Numbered from the stretch's first letter, positions 1 to 5,746 are shown. The stretch is 5,977 nucleotides of DNA from Sphingomonadaceae bacterium (GCA_947451875.1 CANGBE010000099.1:1-5977); one strand, 5' to 3'. The notes: a model not told the origin generated them from the sequence alone. Program-made: numbers and translations.

Positions 1-117
1 AAGCCGATCTATCGGCCCTCCGCCGCCTATGGACACTTCGGCCGCAAGGCTGAAGGTGACTTGTTCCCTTGGGAGCGCACCGATCTGGTCGATGCTCTCA
101 AGGCAGCGCTGGCCTGA
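1..117 (+). CDS. metK: S-adenosylmethionine synthetase, C-terminal end (partial)
   Basis: Only the last 38 codons and the TGA stop are in the window; the gene starts beyond the left edge. The enzyme makes S-adenosylmethionine from ATP and methionine in the cytoplasm. The visible tail reads in frame from base 1 and carries the typical MetK ending: a YGHFGR segment (residues 10-15 of the fragment), then FPWE (22-25) and a short amphipathic helix ending DALKAALA. This Y-G-H-F-G-R...F-P-W-E ending is characteristic of bacterial MetK. The next gene on the same strand starts only 5 bases after the stop, so the two may be co-transcribed. Nothing can be said here about the promoter or the active-site residues. 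Confidence 0.93.
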   Translation, partial: KPIYRPSAAYGHFGRKAEGDLFPWERTDLVDALKAALA

Positions 118-122
118 AGCTG

Positions 123-524
123 ATGTCGCCTGACCTGCCGACAAGTTCATGGACCGCGATGGCGCGGGGGGCAAAGTTCTGCTGCCCGCGCTGCGCTGAG
201 GCTCCGCTTTTCCGCAAGTGGCTGAAGCCTGTTGATACTTGCACCTCGTGCGGGCAGGACTGGTCAAAGCAACAGGCGGACGATTTTCCGGCCTATGTCG
301 CGATCCTGCTCTCCGGACATATCCTTGCGCCGATTATGATCGTGCTAGGGATTGAGACCGATCTTTCAGTCACCGCGCTGCTCGCCATCCTCATGCCTAG
401 CGCCACAGCCATGATGCTCGGCATGTTGCAGCCCGCCAAGGGCGCGATCATCGCGCTGCAGTGGTGGTTTGGTATGCACGGCTTCAAGCGTGAACGGCGC
501 GAGGTTCAGGCCCCGCCAGTCTAG
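123..524 (+). CDS. DUF983 family small membrane protein with zinc-ribbon-like Cys pairs
   Basis: This 133-residue protein belongs to the DUF983 family, whose function is unknown. Residues 21-24 (CPRC) and 40-43 (CTSC, followed by Gly) form two Cys pairs like a zinc ribbon. After them come a conserved WLKPVDTC region, a DDFPAY segment (53-58) and two predicted membrane segments, about 57-77 and 82-103. The C-terminal QPAKGAIIALQWWFGMHGF stretch matches my memory of sphingomonad DUF983 proteins. I chose the ATG at 123 because it gives the usual short lead of about a dozen residues before the Cys motif. A longer reading from 69 would overlap metK by about 50 bases. The ribosome-binding signal is weak (GAAG at 116-119), so coupling to metK is plausible. 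Its stop shares a CTAG with the stop of the convergent operon. Confidence 0.85.
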   Translation: MSPDLPTSSWTAMARGAKFCCPRCAEAPLFRKWLKPVDTCTSCGQDWSKQQADDFPAYVAILLSGHILAPIMIVLGIETDLSVTALLAILMPSATAMMLGMLQPAKGAIIALQWWFGMHGFKRERREVQAPPV

Positions 525-976
525 CCCGAAACCCCGGCCTGTTTGCTGGGCAGGATCGGCGGTATCAGGGGAAAGCCTTGAAGGCCGAGCCCATCGAAGG
601 TGCGTTTGGCAAACTTCCAGCCCTCTGGCGTGCGCACCAGCTCATCGCTGTATCGTCCCATCACCTCAAGCGCTTCGGGGCGGCCCGAGTGCTTGCCGCA
701 TTCGCGGATCAGCGAGCGGGCGGTTGCGTGGTCACCATCTAGCGTGATTATGGCCGGGGCGTTGATCTGGACGAAGTAATCTAAGGTCGCGACCATAGAC
801 GACATCGCGGCGCGAAGGGCGGCATGGCCGGTTATGGTAATCCCGCGCTTGGGCACCTCCCAGATGCCATCGGTCAAAAACGTGCCCATCACCTGATCCC
901 AGTCGCGCAGACTGCAGCCTTCGCTGTAGAGTGAGATAATCTGCTGGATATCCAGTCGGTCCTGTAAAGCTTGCAT
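521..976 (-). CDS. SnoaL-like / NTF2-like fold protein
   Basis: A 151-residue single-domain protein of the SnoaL/NTF2-like superfamily, a cone-shaped fold used by small enzymes (dehydratases, isomerases, cyclases) and binding proteins. Features seen: an N-terminal helix pair with the common D..DIQQIISLYSEGCSLRDWD pattern (residues about 6-27), FLTDGIWEVP (33-42), a TGHAALRAAM helix (49-58) and a final strand pair with GRYSDELVRTPEGWKFAKRTF (107-127). The substrate cannot be read from the sequence, and I do not assign catalytic residues. The start at 976 is supported by a GAGGA ribosome site (986-990) nine bases upstream, inside the end of the ferritin-like gene. Only 5 bases separate that gene's stop from this start. 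It is the last gene of the minus-strand operon. Confidence 0.82.
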   Translation of the reverse strand: MQALQDRLDIQQIISLYSEGCSLRDWDQVMGTFLTDGIWEVPKRGITITGHAALRAAMSSMVATLDYFVQINAPAIITLDGDHATARSLIRECGKHSGRPEALEVMGRYSDELVRTPEGWKFAKRTFDGLGLQGFPLIPPILPSKQAGVSG

Positions 977-981
977 TATGT

Positions 982-1653
982 TCAATCCTCGTCCGGCCAA
1001 CGCTCCATGCGTGGCAGGCCAGCATTGAGGAAGATCACCGGAATTTTGCCGAGAATCAGCGCGCGGTGGATCCAGAAATCGGTCCAGCGGGCCCGCCAAG
1101 GTGCCGCGGGCAAACCTCTGTTTTCCAGCCAGTTGCGATAGGGAACGAAGTGATCGGGCTCGTCCTTGTGAATCACCTCGAACATTCGGGTCAGCGCCGG
1201 GTCTGACCGCACCGACGGGTTGGCGAGCAACACTTCTACCTGCCGAATCCCACGCTCTTCGGTGAGCACGATGACCTGGCACAGCTTTTCGAACAGCGCC
1301 GGGTCAGCTACGATCCGCGGGGTATCGAGCGCATCAATCTCGCAGCCAAATGCACGCAAGATGAAACGGTCGATGTGGCCGACAGACCGGTCCAGTGCCA
1401 ATGGCATGCGCTGGTTGAGCTGGAACCAGCGCTTGAACATCATGTAATGCTTGCGCTCGTCTGCGCGGTGTTTTTCGATCGCCTTGATGAAGGGCAAATC
1501 GTCCGGGCAGACAGCACGCACGGCATCGAGCACACGGTCTAGCGCCGTGTAACCCCGGTGTTCGTTGTAGATATAGACCGATCCCAGAACATCGAGATAG
1601 CGGTCGCGGAAACCCCCTTGGAAGGCGCGCGCGTCGCCTGTTGCCGTTGCCAT
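982..1653 (-). CDS. Ferritin-like (four-helix, putative diiron) protein
   Basis: This 223-residue protein shows the spacing of a carboxylate-bridged diiron four-helix bundle. There is a Glu in helix 1 (E31, in YNEHRGY), an E-x-x-H in helix 2 (E66, H69), a Glu in helix 3 (E132 or E133, in TEERG) and a second E-x-x-H in helix 4 (E165, H168). The Glu-to-ExxH distances in the two halves are similar (about 35 and 32 residues), as in ferritin-like and rubrerythrin-type proteins. The exact reaction is unknown; iron storage, peroxide reduction and a diiron oxygenase or hydroxylase are all possible. The C-terminal 45 residues lie outside the bundle and are rich in Trp and Pro. The start at 1653 lies 3 bases after the gpx stop, with a modest AAGG at 1662-1665. 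Position after glutathione peroxidase suggests a peroxide or iron context, which is inference. Confidence 0.8.
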   Translation of the reverse strand: MATATGDARAFQGGFRDRYLDVLGSVYIYNEHRGYTALDRVLDAVRAVCPDDLPFIKAIEKHRADERKHYMMFKRWFQLNQRMPLALDRSVGHIDRFILRAFGCEIDALDTPRIVADPALFEKLCQVIVLTEERGIRQVEVLLANPSVRSDPALTRMFEVIHKDEPDHFVPYRNWLENRGLPAAPWRARWTDFWIHRALILGKIPVIFLNAGLPRMERWPDED

Positions 1654-1656
1654 GAA

Positions 1657-2205
1657 TTAGGCCTTGGCCAACTCCACTTCAATCGCGCCGACAAGGGCAA
1701 GATCATCGGGCGTCGTCGCAGGCGAGAAGCGGGCGGCAACCTGTCCGTTGCGCCCGATCAGGAACTTTTCAAAATTCCACAGTACTTCGGGGTCTTCGGT
1801 TGGCGTCATGCCATAGCCGCGCAGCTTTTCGCGCCATTCCTCGGCATTACCTTGCTTGGTGGGAACGGCAGAAGTCAGAGCGGCATAAAGCGGCTGCTTG
1901 CCCGGGCCCGTCACATCGGCCTTGGTGAACATCGGGAAGGAAACGCCATAGTTCACCGAGCAGAAATCGGCGATTTCCGAATTAGAGCCAGGCTCTTGTG
2001 CGCCGAAATCGTTGGCCGGGAAGCCCAGAATTTCCAGACCCTCGTCCTTGTGCTTGCGATAGAGTGCCTCAAGGCCTTCGTACTGCGGGGTCAGGCCGCA
2101 TTTGGAGGCTACGTTGACGATCAGCACAACTTTGCCGGCATAGTTCGATAGGCTGTCTGGCGTGCCATCGAGACGGGTCAGCGGAATATAGGCAAGGTCG
2201 GACAT
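1657..2205 (-). CDS. gpx: Glutathione peroxidase family protein (thioredoxin-fold peroxidase)
   Basis: A 182-residue full-length glutathione peroxidase, close to the E. coli BtuE type. It reduces hydrogen peroxide and lipid hydroperoxides in the cytoplasm, using thioredoxin or glutathione. The peroxidatic cysteine is C36 in NVASKCGLTPQY. The other tetrad members are Q70 (GAQEPG), W143 and N144 (WNFEKFL). A second cysteine, C82 (ADFCSVNYGVSFP), aligns with the resolving cysteine of thioredoxin-dependent members, so a two-Cys mechanism is likely. The cysteine usually seen in the FPCNQF block is Ala here (FPANDF, A64). It uses cysteine, not selenocysteine. The start at 2205 has a good AAGGA site (2215-2219) at 9 bases, overlapping the scoB stop. 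It lies 12 bases after scoB and 3 bases before the ferritin-like gene. Confidence 0.95.
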   Translation of the reverse strand: MSDLAYIPLTRLDGTPDSLSNYAGKVVLIVNVASKCGLTPQYEGLEALYRKHKDEGLEILGFPANDFGAQEPGSNSEIADFCSVNYGVSFPMFTKADVTGPGKQPLYAALTSAVPTKQGNAEEWREKLRGYGMTPTEDPEVLWNFEKFLIGRNGQVAARFSPATTPDDLALVGAIEVELAKA

Positions 2206-2217
2206 CGGCTTTAATCC

Positions 2218-2877
2218 TTAATCGAGGTAATGCGCTGTGGTTCTTGAGCGCAACTCTTCTTTTGTGAAGCCGGGCGCGAGCTCAACGAGTCGGAAAGGGG
2301 AATTGTGGTCTTCGCGGGCGAAAACGGCAAGGTCGGTGATGATCATATCGACCACGCCCCTGCCTGTAAGCGGCAAGGTGCAGGCCGGAATGAATTTGGG
2401 CGCCCCATCCTTGGCGCAGTGTTCCATAACGACGATGATCTTCTTTACCCCGGCGACGAGGTCCATCGCGCCGCCCATGCCCTTGATCATCTTGCCCGGG
2501 ATCATCCAGTTGGCGATATCGCCGTTCTCGGCCACTTCCATCGCGCCAAGCACGGTCAGGTCGATATGCCCGCCGCGGATCATGGCGAAGGACTGGGCTG
2601 AATCGAAATAGGCTGAATGCGGCAGTTCGCTGATCGTCTGCTTGCCAGCGTTAATCAGGTCTGCATCCACCTCGTCTTCGGTCGGGAATGGACCGATGCC
2701 GAGCATACCGTTTTCCGACTGGAGCGTCACGGTCATGCCTTCGGGTACGTGATTGGCAACCAGTGTTGGGATGCCGATGCCCAAGTTGACGTAAAAGCCG
2801 TCCTTAAGCTCCTTCGCAGCGCGAGCGGCAATCTGATCGCGGCTCCAGCCTTTGGTCAGGCCATCATGTTTGGTCAT
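2218..2877 (-). CDS. scoB: Succinyl-CoA:3-ketoacid CoA-transferase subunit B
   Basis: The 219-residue beta subunit of a class I CoA-transferase, which moves CoA from succinyl-CoA to acetoacetate or a related 3-ketoacid. It pairs with ScoA, encoded two genes upstream. It carries the catalytic glutamate, E55, in the QSENGMLG motif (53-60). Also visible are NLGIGIPTLV (31-40), RGGHIDLTVLGAMEV (101-115) and the glycine-rich KGMGGAMDLV (132-141). All are typical of the family, and the length is normal. I chose the ATG at 2877 because the protein then begins just before the conserved WSRDQIAARAA helix. A GAGGA site lies at 2889-2893, 11 bases upstream. A longer reading from 3006 would run 107 bases into the preceding gene and adds no conserved sequence. 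The 22-base gap from that gene is the widest in the operon. Confidence 0.96.
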   Translation of the reverse strand: MTKHDGLTKGWSRDQIAARAAKELKDGFYVNLGIGIPTLVANHVPEGMTVTLQSENGMLGIGPFPTEDEVDADLINAGKQTISELPHSAYFDSAQSFAMIRGGHIDLTVLGAMEVAENGDIANWMIPGKMIKGMGGAMDLVAGVKKIIVVMEHCAKDGAPKFIPACTLPLTGRGVVDMIITDLAVFAREDHNSPFRLVELAPGFTKEELRSRTTAHYLD

Positions 2878-2899
2878 AGCTTGGTCAGTCCTCAGGTAA

Positions 2900-3958
2900 T
2901 CATGGCATTGGTGGAGGTGCGATGAACCAGCCATCGCCAAACATGGCATCGGCGGGAATCTTGGTTTCAGGATCGCGCAGGTAATCGAAGGCTTCGTCAA
3001 AATCACCGCGGCGGTCGCCGGCCATGGCGATCACGCACCAGTTGTGCGCGGCGAGATTGCGGCGCGCCTGCTTGCGGTCTCCATCGCCCTTCAGCAACAA
3101 CAGGCGATCGGTGCGATTAGGATCGAGCCCGGCGCGGGCAAGGGTGAAATGGATCTTCTCGGACTGCTCGACCGGCAGCGCCGAGGTCCATAGAATCGTG
3201 ATACCTGCAGTTCGCAGTGCGGCCAAAGCATCGGCAAGGCCCGGCGCAGGCTTGAGCACTTCAGGATCGAAAGTTGAAAGGCCGGGATCGAGATCGATCA
3301 TCACAGCCGGCGGCAGTGCACCGCATTGGGCGCGGCGGGGCTTGGTCAGCGGGTTGGCGGGATCAATCACATCGAGCGATGAATTGGCCTCAGGCGAATT
3401 GGCATGATGAATCGCATAGGCCGCAAGGCCAGTATAGCCGCTGATGCCCTTCTCCCCCGTGTCCGGGAGCACGGCCGTGATTGGCGCCTTGGCCAGCGCC
3501 TTGGTCTGCTCGCGCGGTGCGATGACAGCGGCCGGGCGCGCTTTGGTCTGCGGGGCTGTAACGGGATAGGTCATCGTAGTCGTCACCTCCGGTACGGGTG
3601 GCGGTGGAGTTTCTATCACAGTATAAAGCTTCTGCGCAGCCGGGCTGTCAAATCCGGCTGGGGCAAGGCTGGCTTTTGTGCTGCCCTCACTGGCAAACAC
3701 TGGCACGCGTTCTGGCGCAGGGGGCAGTGCGATGACGGGCGCTGGCTCAGGCGTTTTCGCCAATGCCGGGGCGACTGCGGGTGTTTGCGCTGTTGTGGCG
3801 GATGTCTCCACCACTTCAACCCGATGCTTCTTGTCGACCAGCTTCTTCTTGGCTACCATGCTCGCTGCTACAACCGGAACAACCGCTGCGACACAGCCGG
3901 AAAGCGCCGGAAGCGCTCCGAGCACAGTCGCTAGCAGGATGGCCCGCCGTAGTTGCAT
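2900..3958 (-). CDS. Putative lipoprotein with C-terminal HAD-type acid-phosphatase-like domain
   Basis: A 352-residue protein in three parts. Residues 1-22 are a lipoprotein signal peptide: RR near the start, a hydrophobic core and the lipobox LSGC with C22 as the lipidated cysteine. Residues about 23-165 are a low-complexity linker rich in Pro, Ala, Thr and Val, including PPPPVPEV (118-125). Residues about 170-352 resemble HAD phosphatases of the class B/C acid-phosphatase type (e(P4)-like). Motif I is MIDLDPG, with D222 and D224. Motif II is ILWTSA, with T258/S259. A candidate motif III lysine is K290 (LLLKGDGD), and motif IV is GDRRGDF (314-320). Motif I has Gly where Thr or Val is usual (DxDxG), so activity is uncertain. 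The expected location is the periplasm, membrane-anchored. Its ATG overlaps the scoA TGA by one base (TGATG); there is no strong ribosome site, so translation is probably coupled to scoA. Confidence 0.75.
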   Translation of the reverse strand: MQLRRAILLATVLGALPALSGCVAAVVPVVAASMVAKKKLVDKKHRVEVVETSATTAQTPAVAPALAKTPEPAPVIALPPAPERVPVFASEGSTKASLAPAGFDSPAAQKLYTVIETPPPPVPEVTTTMTYPVTAPQTKARPAAVIAPREQTKALAKAPITAVLPDTGEKGISGYTGLAAYAIHHANSPEANSSLDVIDPANPLTKPRRAQCGALPPAVMIDLDPGLSTFDPEVLKPAPGLADALAALRTAGITILWTSALPVEQSEKIHFTLARAGLDPNRTDRLLLLKGDGDRKQARRNLAAHNWCVIAMAGDRRGDFDEAFDYLRDPETKIPADAMFGDGWFIAPPPMP

Positions 3959-4665
3959 CAGCCAACGTCCGTGGTGCGCGTTGTGCGGAATTCTATCTTC
4001 TTGTCGTAGGGCGCACCAATAATCACGCGCTGAACATAGACGCCCGGCAGGTGAATCGCTTCGGGATCAAGCGCGCCTGCGGACACAACTTCCTCAACCT
4101 CAACCACGCAGACGCGTCCGCAGGTCGCAGCGGGAACGTTGAAGTTCCGCGCGGTCTTGCGGAACACGACATTGCCAGTTTCGTCAGCCTTCCACGCCTT
4201 GACGATGGCAAGATCAGCAAAGATGCCTTGCTCCAGAATGTAATCCTGCCCGCCAAAATTCTTCACTTCCTTGCCCTCGGCCACCAGCGTGCCAACCCCG
4301 GTCTTGGTGTAAAAACCGGGAATGCCGGCACCGGCAGCGCGCATCCGTTCGGCCAGAGTGCCTTGTGGGCAGAATTCCACCTCAAGCTCGTCCGAAAGGA
4401 ACTGGCGCTCAAACTCCTTGTTCTCACCCACATAGCTTGCGATCATCTTTTTCACCTGCCGGGTTCGCAGCAGTTTGCCGATGCCTTCGTTATCGATCCC
4501 GGCATTGTTGCTGGCGAAGGTCAGATCCTTCACGCCGCTGGCTACGATGGCATCGATCAGGCGTTCAGGAATGCCGCAAAGTCCGAAGCCGCCACTGGCG
4601 ATCAGCATGCCGTCCTTGAGTAGGCCATCCAGCGCAGTTGCGGCATCGGGGTAGAGCTTTTTCAT
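3958..4665 (-). CDS. scoA: Succinyl-CoA:3-ketoacid CoA-transferase subunit A
   Basis: The 235-residue alpha subunit of the class I CoA-transferase that works with ScoB on acetoacetate and succinyl-CoA. It carries the CoA-binding glycine loop GGFGLCGIP (25-33), SNNAG (52-56), YVGENKEFERQFL (78-90), the QGTLAERMRAAGAGIPGFYT block (101-120) and KTARNFN (170-176). All are characteristic, and the length is normal. The catalytic Glu is on the partner subunit, as expected. It is the first gene of the minus-strand operon, preceded by a strong GGAGGA site (4669-4674) just upstream of the ATG. The stop overlaps the next ATG by one base. It is separated from scoB by the lipoprotein/HAD gene, although sco subunits are normally adjacent. 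Confidence 0.96.
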   Translation of the reverse strand: MKKLYPDAATALDGLLKDGMLIASGGFGLCGIPERLIDAIVASGVKDLTFASNNAGIDNEGIGKLLRTRQVKKMIASYVGENKEFERQFLSDELEVEFCPQGTLAERMRAAGAGIPGFYTKTGVGTLVAEGKEVKNFGGQDYILEQGIFADLAIVKAWKADETGNVVFRKTARNFNVPAATCGRVCVVEVEEVVSAGALDPEAIHLPGVYVQRVIIGAPYDKKIEFRTTRTTDVG

Positions 4666-4668
4666 GTT

Positions 4669-4674
4669 TCCTCC
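4669..4674 (-). promoter_or_regulatory. Ribosome-binding site of scoA
   Basis: GGAGGA on the minus strand, followed by AAC and the ATG at 4665. It is the strongest Shine-Dalgarno match in the operon, fitting its place at the first gene. It also fixes the scoA start. Confidence 0.85.
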
Positions 4675-4681
4675 AGCTGCG

Positions 4682-4710
4682 GGGAACCTCGCAGAGCTTC
4701 GCGCGTTCCC
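4682..4710 (-). promoter_or_regulatory. Possible leader hairpin upstream of scoA
   Basis: GGGAAC (4710-4705 on the minus strand) and GTTCCC (4687-4682) are perfect 6-base complementary arms 17 bases apart. Inside them CGC and GCG can add three more pairs. The structure ends 7 bases before the GGAGGA ribosome site. If the transcript starts upstream of 4710 it would sit in the 5' leader and could affect mRNA stability or translation. No known family is recognised. Confidence 0.35.
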
Positions 4711-4742
4711 TAGGCGAGTGGCACGAATATGTCAGCAGGCTT

Positions 4743-4756
4743 TTGATCTGCATCAT
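4743..4756. promoter_or_regulatory. FNR/Anr/FixK-type binding site
   Basis: TTGAT-CTGC-ATCAT matches the consensus TTGAT-N4-ATCAA at 9 of 10 specified positions. Its centre is about 70 bases before the usp ATG and about 84 bases before the scoA ATG, so it could serve either gene. FNR-family regulators (FNR, Anr, FixK) are known to control universal stress protein genes in several proteobacteria. Its distance from either transcription start is unknown, so activation versus repression cannot be told. Confidence 0.6.
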
Positions 4757-4804
4757 TGCCGATAGTGGTGTGTAGGCGCAGCCTCAAAGGTGGGTCGCGG
4801 AAGT

Positions 4805-4811
4805 GAGGGAG
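4805..4811 (+). promoter_or_regulatory. Ribosome-binding site deciding the usp start
   Basis: GAGGGAG lies 7 bases before the ATG at 4819 but only 1 base before the in-frame TTG at 4813. This makes the ATG the likely start. Confidence 0.8.
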
Positions 4812-4818
4812 TTTGTCG

Positions 4819-5601
4819 ATGCGCTCGATATTGGTTCATGCAGAACGCGGCCATGCCGGCAAGGCGCGGATCGAAACTGCTCTGTCGCTTGCCCGGATGA
4901 TGGGTGGTCATGTTACGCTGCTGATTGATACGCCGGTCATGCGCTATACCACAATGGACGCGATGGGCGGAGCCGTTGTCGCCTCCGAAGCCTTGCAAGA
5001 AGCCATGTCGAGCGACGATGCCTTCGCCCGCTCTTGCAGCGAGCATCTGGCCAAGGAGGATGTGCCCTTTACCGTGCTACGCGCCGAGATCGAGCCGGTC
5101 GACGCGCTGGCCCGCGCTGCCCGACTGGCCGATGTGGTGATCACCGCAAGGCGCGACCCCACGTCGGCCGACCTGCCTCTCTCGCTACGCTGCCCGGTTC
5201 TGGCGGTGGATGACGGTAAAACGCTCACCTTTCCGCTGTCCCGAGTCTGTTTGGCCTGGGATGGTAGTGCTGAATCCGCCGCCGCCTTGCGCAGCGCTGC
5301 CCCGCTGCTGGCCGGATGCGAGGAAGTGACCATCATCACTATCGAGGACGCGCCCGAGGATTGGCCAGCCACTGACGCGGCAACTTATCTGTCGCGCCAC
5401 GGGATTCAGGCGGAGGTGCAATCGCTCGTGCGGATTGGCTCGATCGAAGAGACGCTGGCTCGTGAGTTGCAGCTGCGCCAGTGCCAACTGCTGGTCATGG
5501 GTGCTTTTGGCCACAGCAGGATGCGCGAATTTCTTTTTGGCGGTGTGACGCGCAGCTTCTTGGAATACGAATCGGCTCCCCCCCTGTTGCTTGCCCATTA
5601 G
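4819..5601 (+). CDS. Universal stress protein, tandem UspA domains
   Basis: A 260-residue universal stress protein with two UspA-type domains. The first (about 1-131) begins MRSILVHAER and ends CPVLAVDDG, but lacks a clear nucleotide loop. The second (about 140-260) begins SRVCLAWDGS, with D148 at the usual nucleotide-contacting position. It ends with the ATP-binding pattern G-x2-G-x9-G: G228, G231 and G241 in MGAFGHSRMREFLFGG, followed by VTRSFL and a closing PPLLLAH strand. The second domain is therefore predicted to bind ATP, while the first is probably degenerate. These cytoplasmic proteins support survival under starvation, redox or oxygen stress; the partner here is unknown. It is divergent from scoA, with an FNR-like site between them. 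The ATG at 4819 is preferred over the TTG at 4813 because of ribosome-site spacing. Confidence 0.92.
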   Translation: MRSILVHAERGHAGKARIETALSLARMMGGHVTLLIDTPVMRYTTMDAMGGAVVASEALQEAMSSDDAFARSCSEHLAKEDVPFTVLRAEIEPVDALARAARLADVVITARRDPTSADLPLSLRCPVLAVDDGKTLTFPLSRVCLAWDGSAESAAALRSAAPLLAGCEEVTIITIEDAPEDWPATDAATYLSRHGIQAEVQSLVRIGSIEETLARELQLRQCQLLVMGAFGHSRMREFLFGGVTRSFLEYESAPPLLLAH

Positions 5602-5635
5602 CAGCAGTCGGCAATCCCTTCACATTCGAACTATG

Positions 5636-5646
5636 TTGCAATGCAA
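5636..5646. repeat. Inverted repeat TTGCA-A-TGCAA
   Basis: A perfect 5-base inverted repeat with a one-base centre, 34 bases after the usp stop. The half-site TTGCA recurs in the inverted repeat at 5747-5763, so the two may be sites for the same regulator. This is inference. Confidence 0.45.
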
Positions 5647-5658
5647 AAAATGTGGCGA

Positions 5659-5673
5659 AATCCGGACCGGATT
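5659..5673. repeat. Inverted repeat AATCCGG-A-CCGGATT
   Basis: Perfect 7-base arms around one base, extended after one mismatch by GCG (5655-5657) and CGC (5675-5677). As RNA it could form a hairpin after usp, but no T-run follows, so it is not a standard terminator. It could also be a DNA operator. Confidence 0.5.
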
Positions 5674-5689
5674 GCGCAAACAGCAATGA

Positions 5690-5707
5690 ATTTTTATGTA
5701 TAAAAAT
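5690..5707. repeat. AT-only inverted repeat, 8-base arms
   Basis: ATTTTTAT-GT-ATAAAAAT is a perfect 8-base inverted repeat with a 2-base centre. It includes TATAAA (5699-5704), a good -10-like hexamer on the plus strand, although no -35 at the right spacing is convincing. Such a long AT tract is unusual in this GC-rich window. Confidence 0.5.
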
Positions 5708-5723
5708 GCATAAGATTCAGGTG

Positions 5724-5740
5724 TCTAGTTTAAAACTAGA
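5724..5740. repeat. Inverted repeat TCTAGTTT-A-AAACTAGA
   Basis: A perfect 17-base operator-like palindrome with 8-base arms and a one-base centre. A one-base loop is poor for RNA, so a dimeric DNA-binding protein is the more natural reading. I do not recognise the regulator. Confidence 0.55.
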
Positions 5741-5746
5741 TGGTGT

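Larger units (their letters stand above)
4666..4818. promoter_or_regulatory. Divergent promoter region between scoA and the universal stress gene
   Basis: This 153-base gap must hold the promoters of both the minus-strand operon and the plus-strand stress gene. I see no convincing paired -35/-10 hexamers. The best -10-like match for scoA is CATATT on the minus strand (4731-4726), without a good -35. For the stress gene the matches are weak (GATAGT 4761-4766, TGTAGG 4771-4776). Poor hexamers plus an FNR-like site would fit activator-dependent promoters, but this is inference. Confidence 0.6.

Noticed and set aside
69..122. N-terminal extension of the DUF983 protein from an ATG at 69
   Set aside because: It overlaps the end of metK in another frame and adds sequence unlike the family. 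The ATG at 123 fits better.
977..1282. Long N-terminal extension of the NTF2-like protein
   Set aside because: The extra 102 codons are an out-of-frame reading of the ferritin-like gene. The ATG at 976 has its own GAGGA site.
2878..3006. N-terminal extension of ScoB from 3006
   Set aside because: It reads the end of the lipoprotein/HAD gene in the wrong frame. The family start is at 2877 with a nearby ribosome site.
3404..4623. Large plus-strand open frames opposite the lipoprotein and scoA genes
   Set aside because: They are antisense readings of well-supported genes, rich in Arg, Cys and His, with no family resemblance.
4813..4818. TTG at 4813 as the usp start
   Set aside because: The ribosome site ends one base before it, too close for initiation. 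The ATG at 4819 has 7-base spacing.
5659..5673. Intrinsic terminator of usp
   Set aside because: The palindrome is real, but no T-run follows it on either strand, so it is listed as an inverted repeat only.
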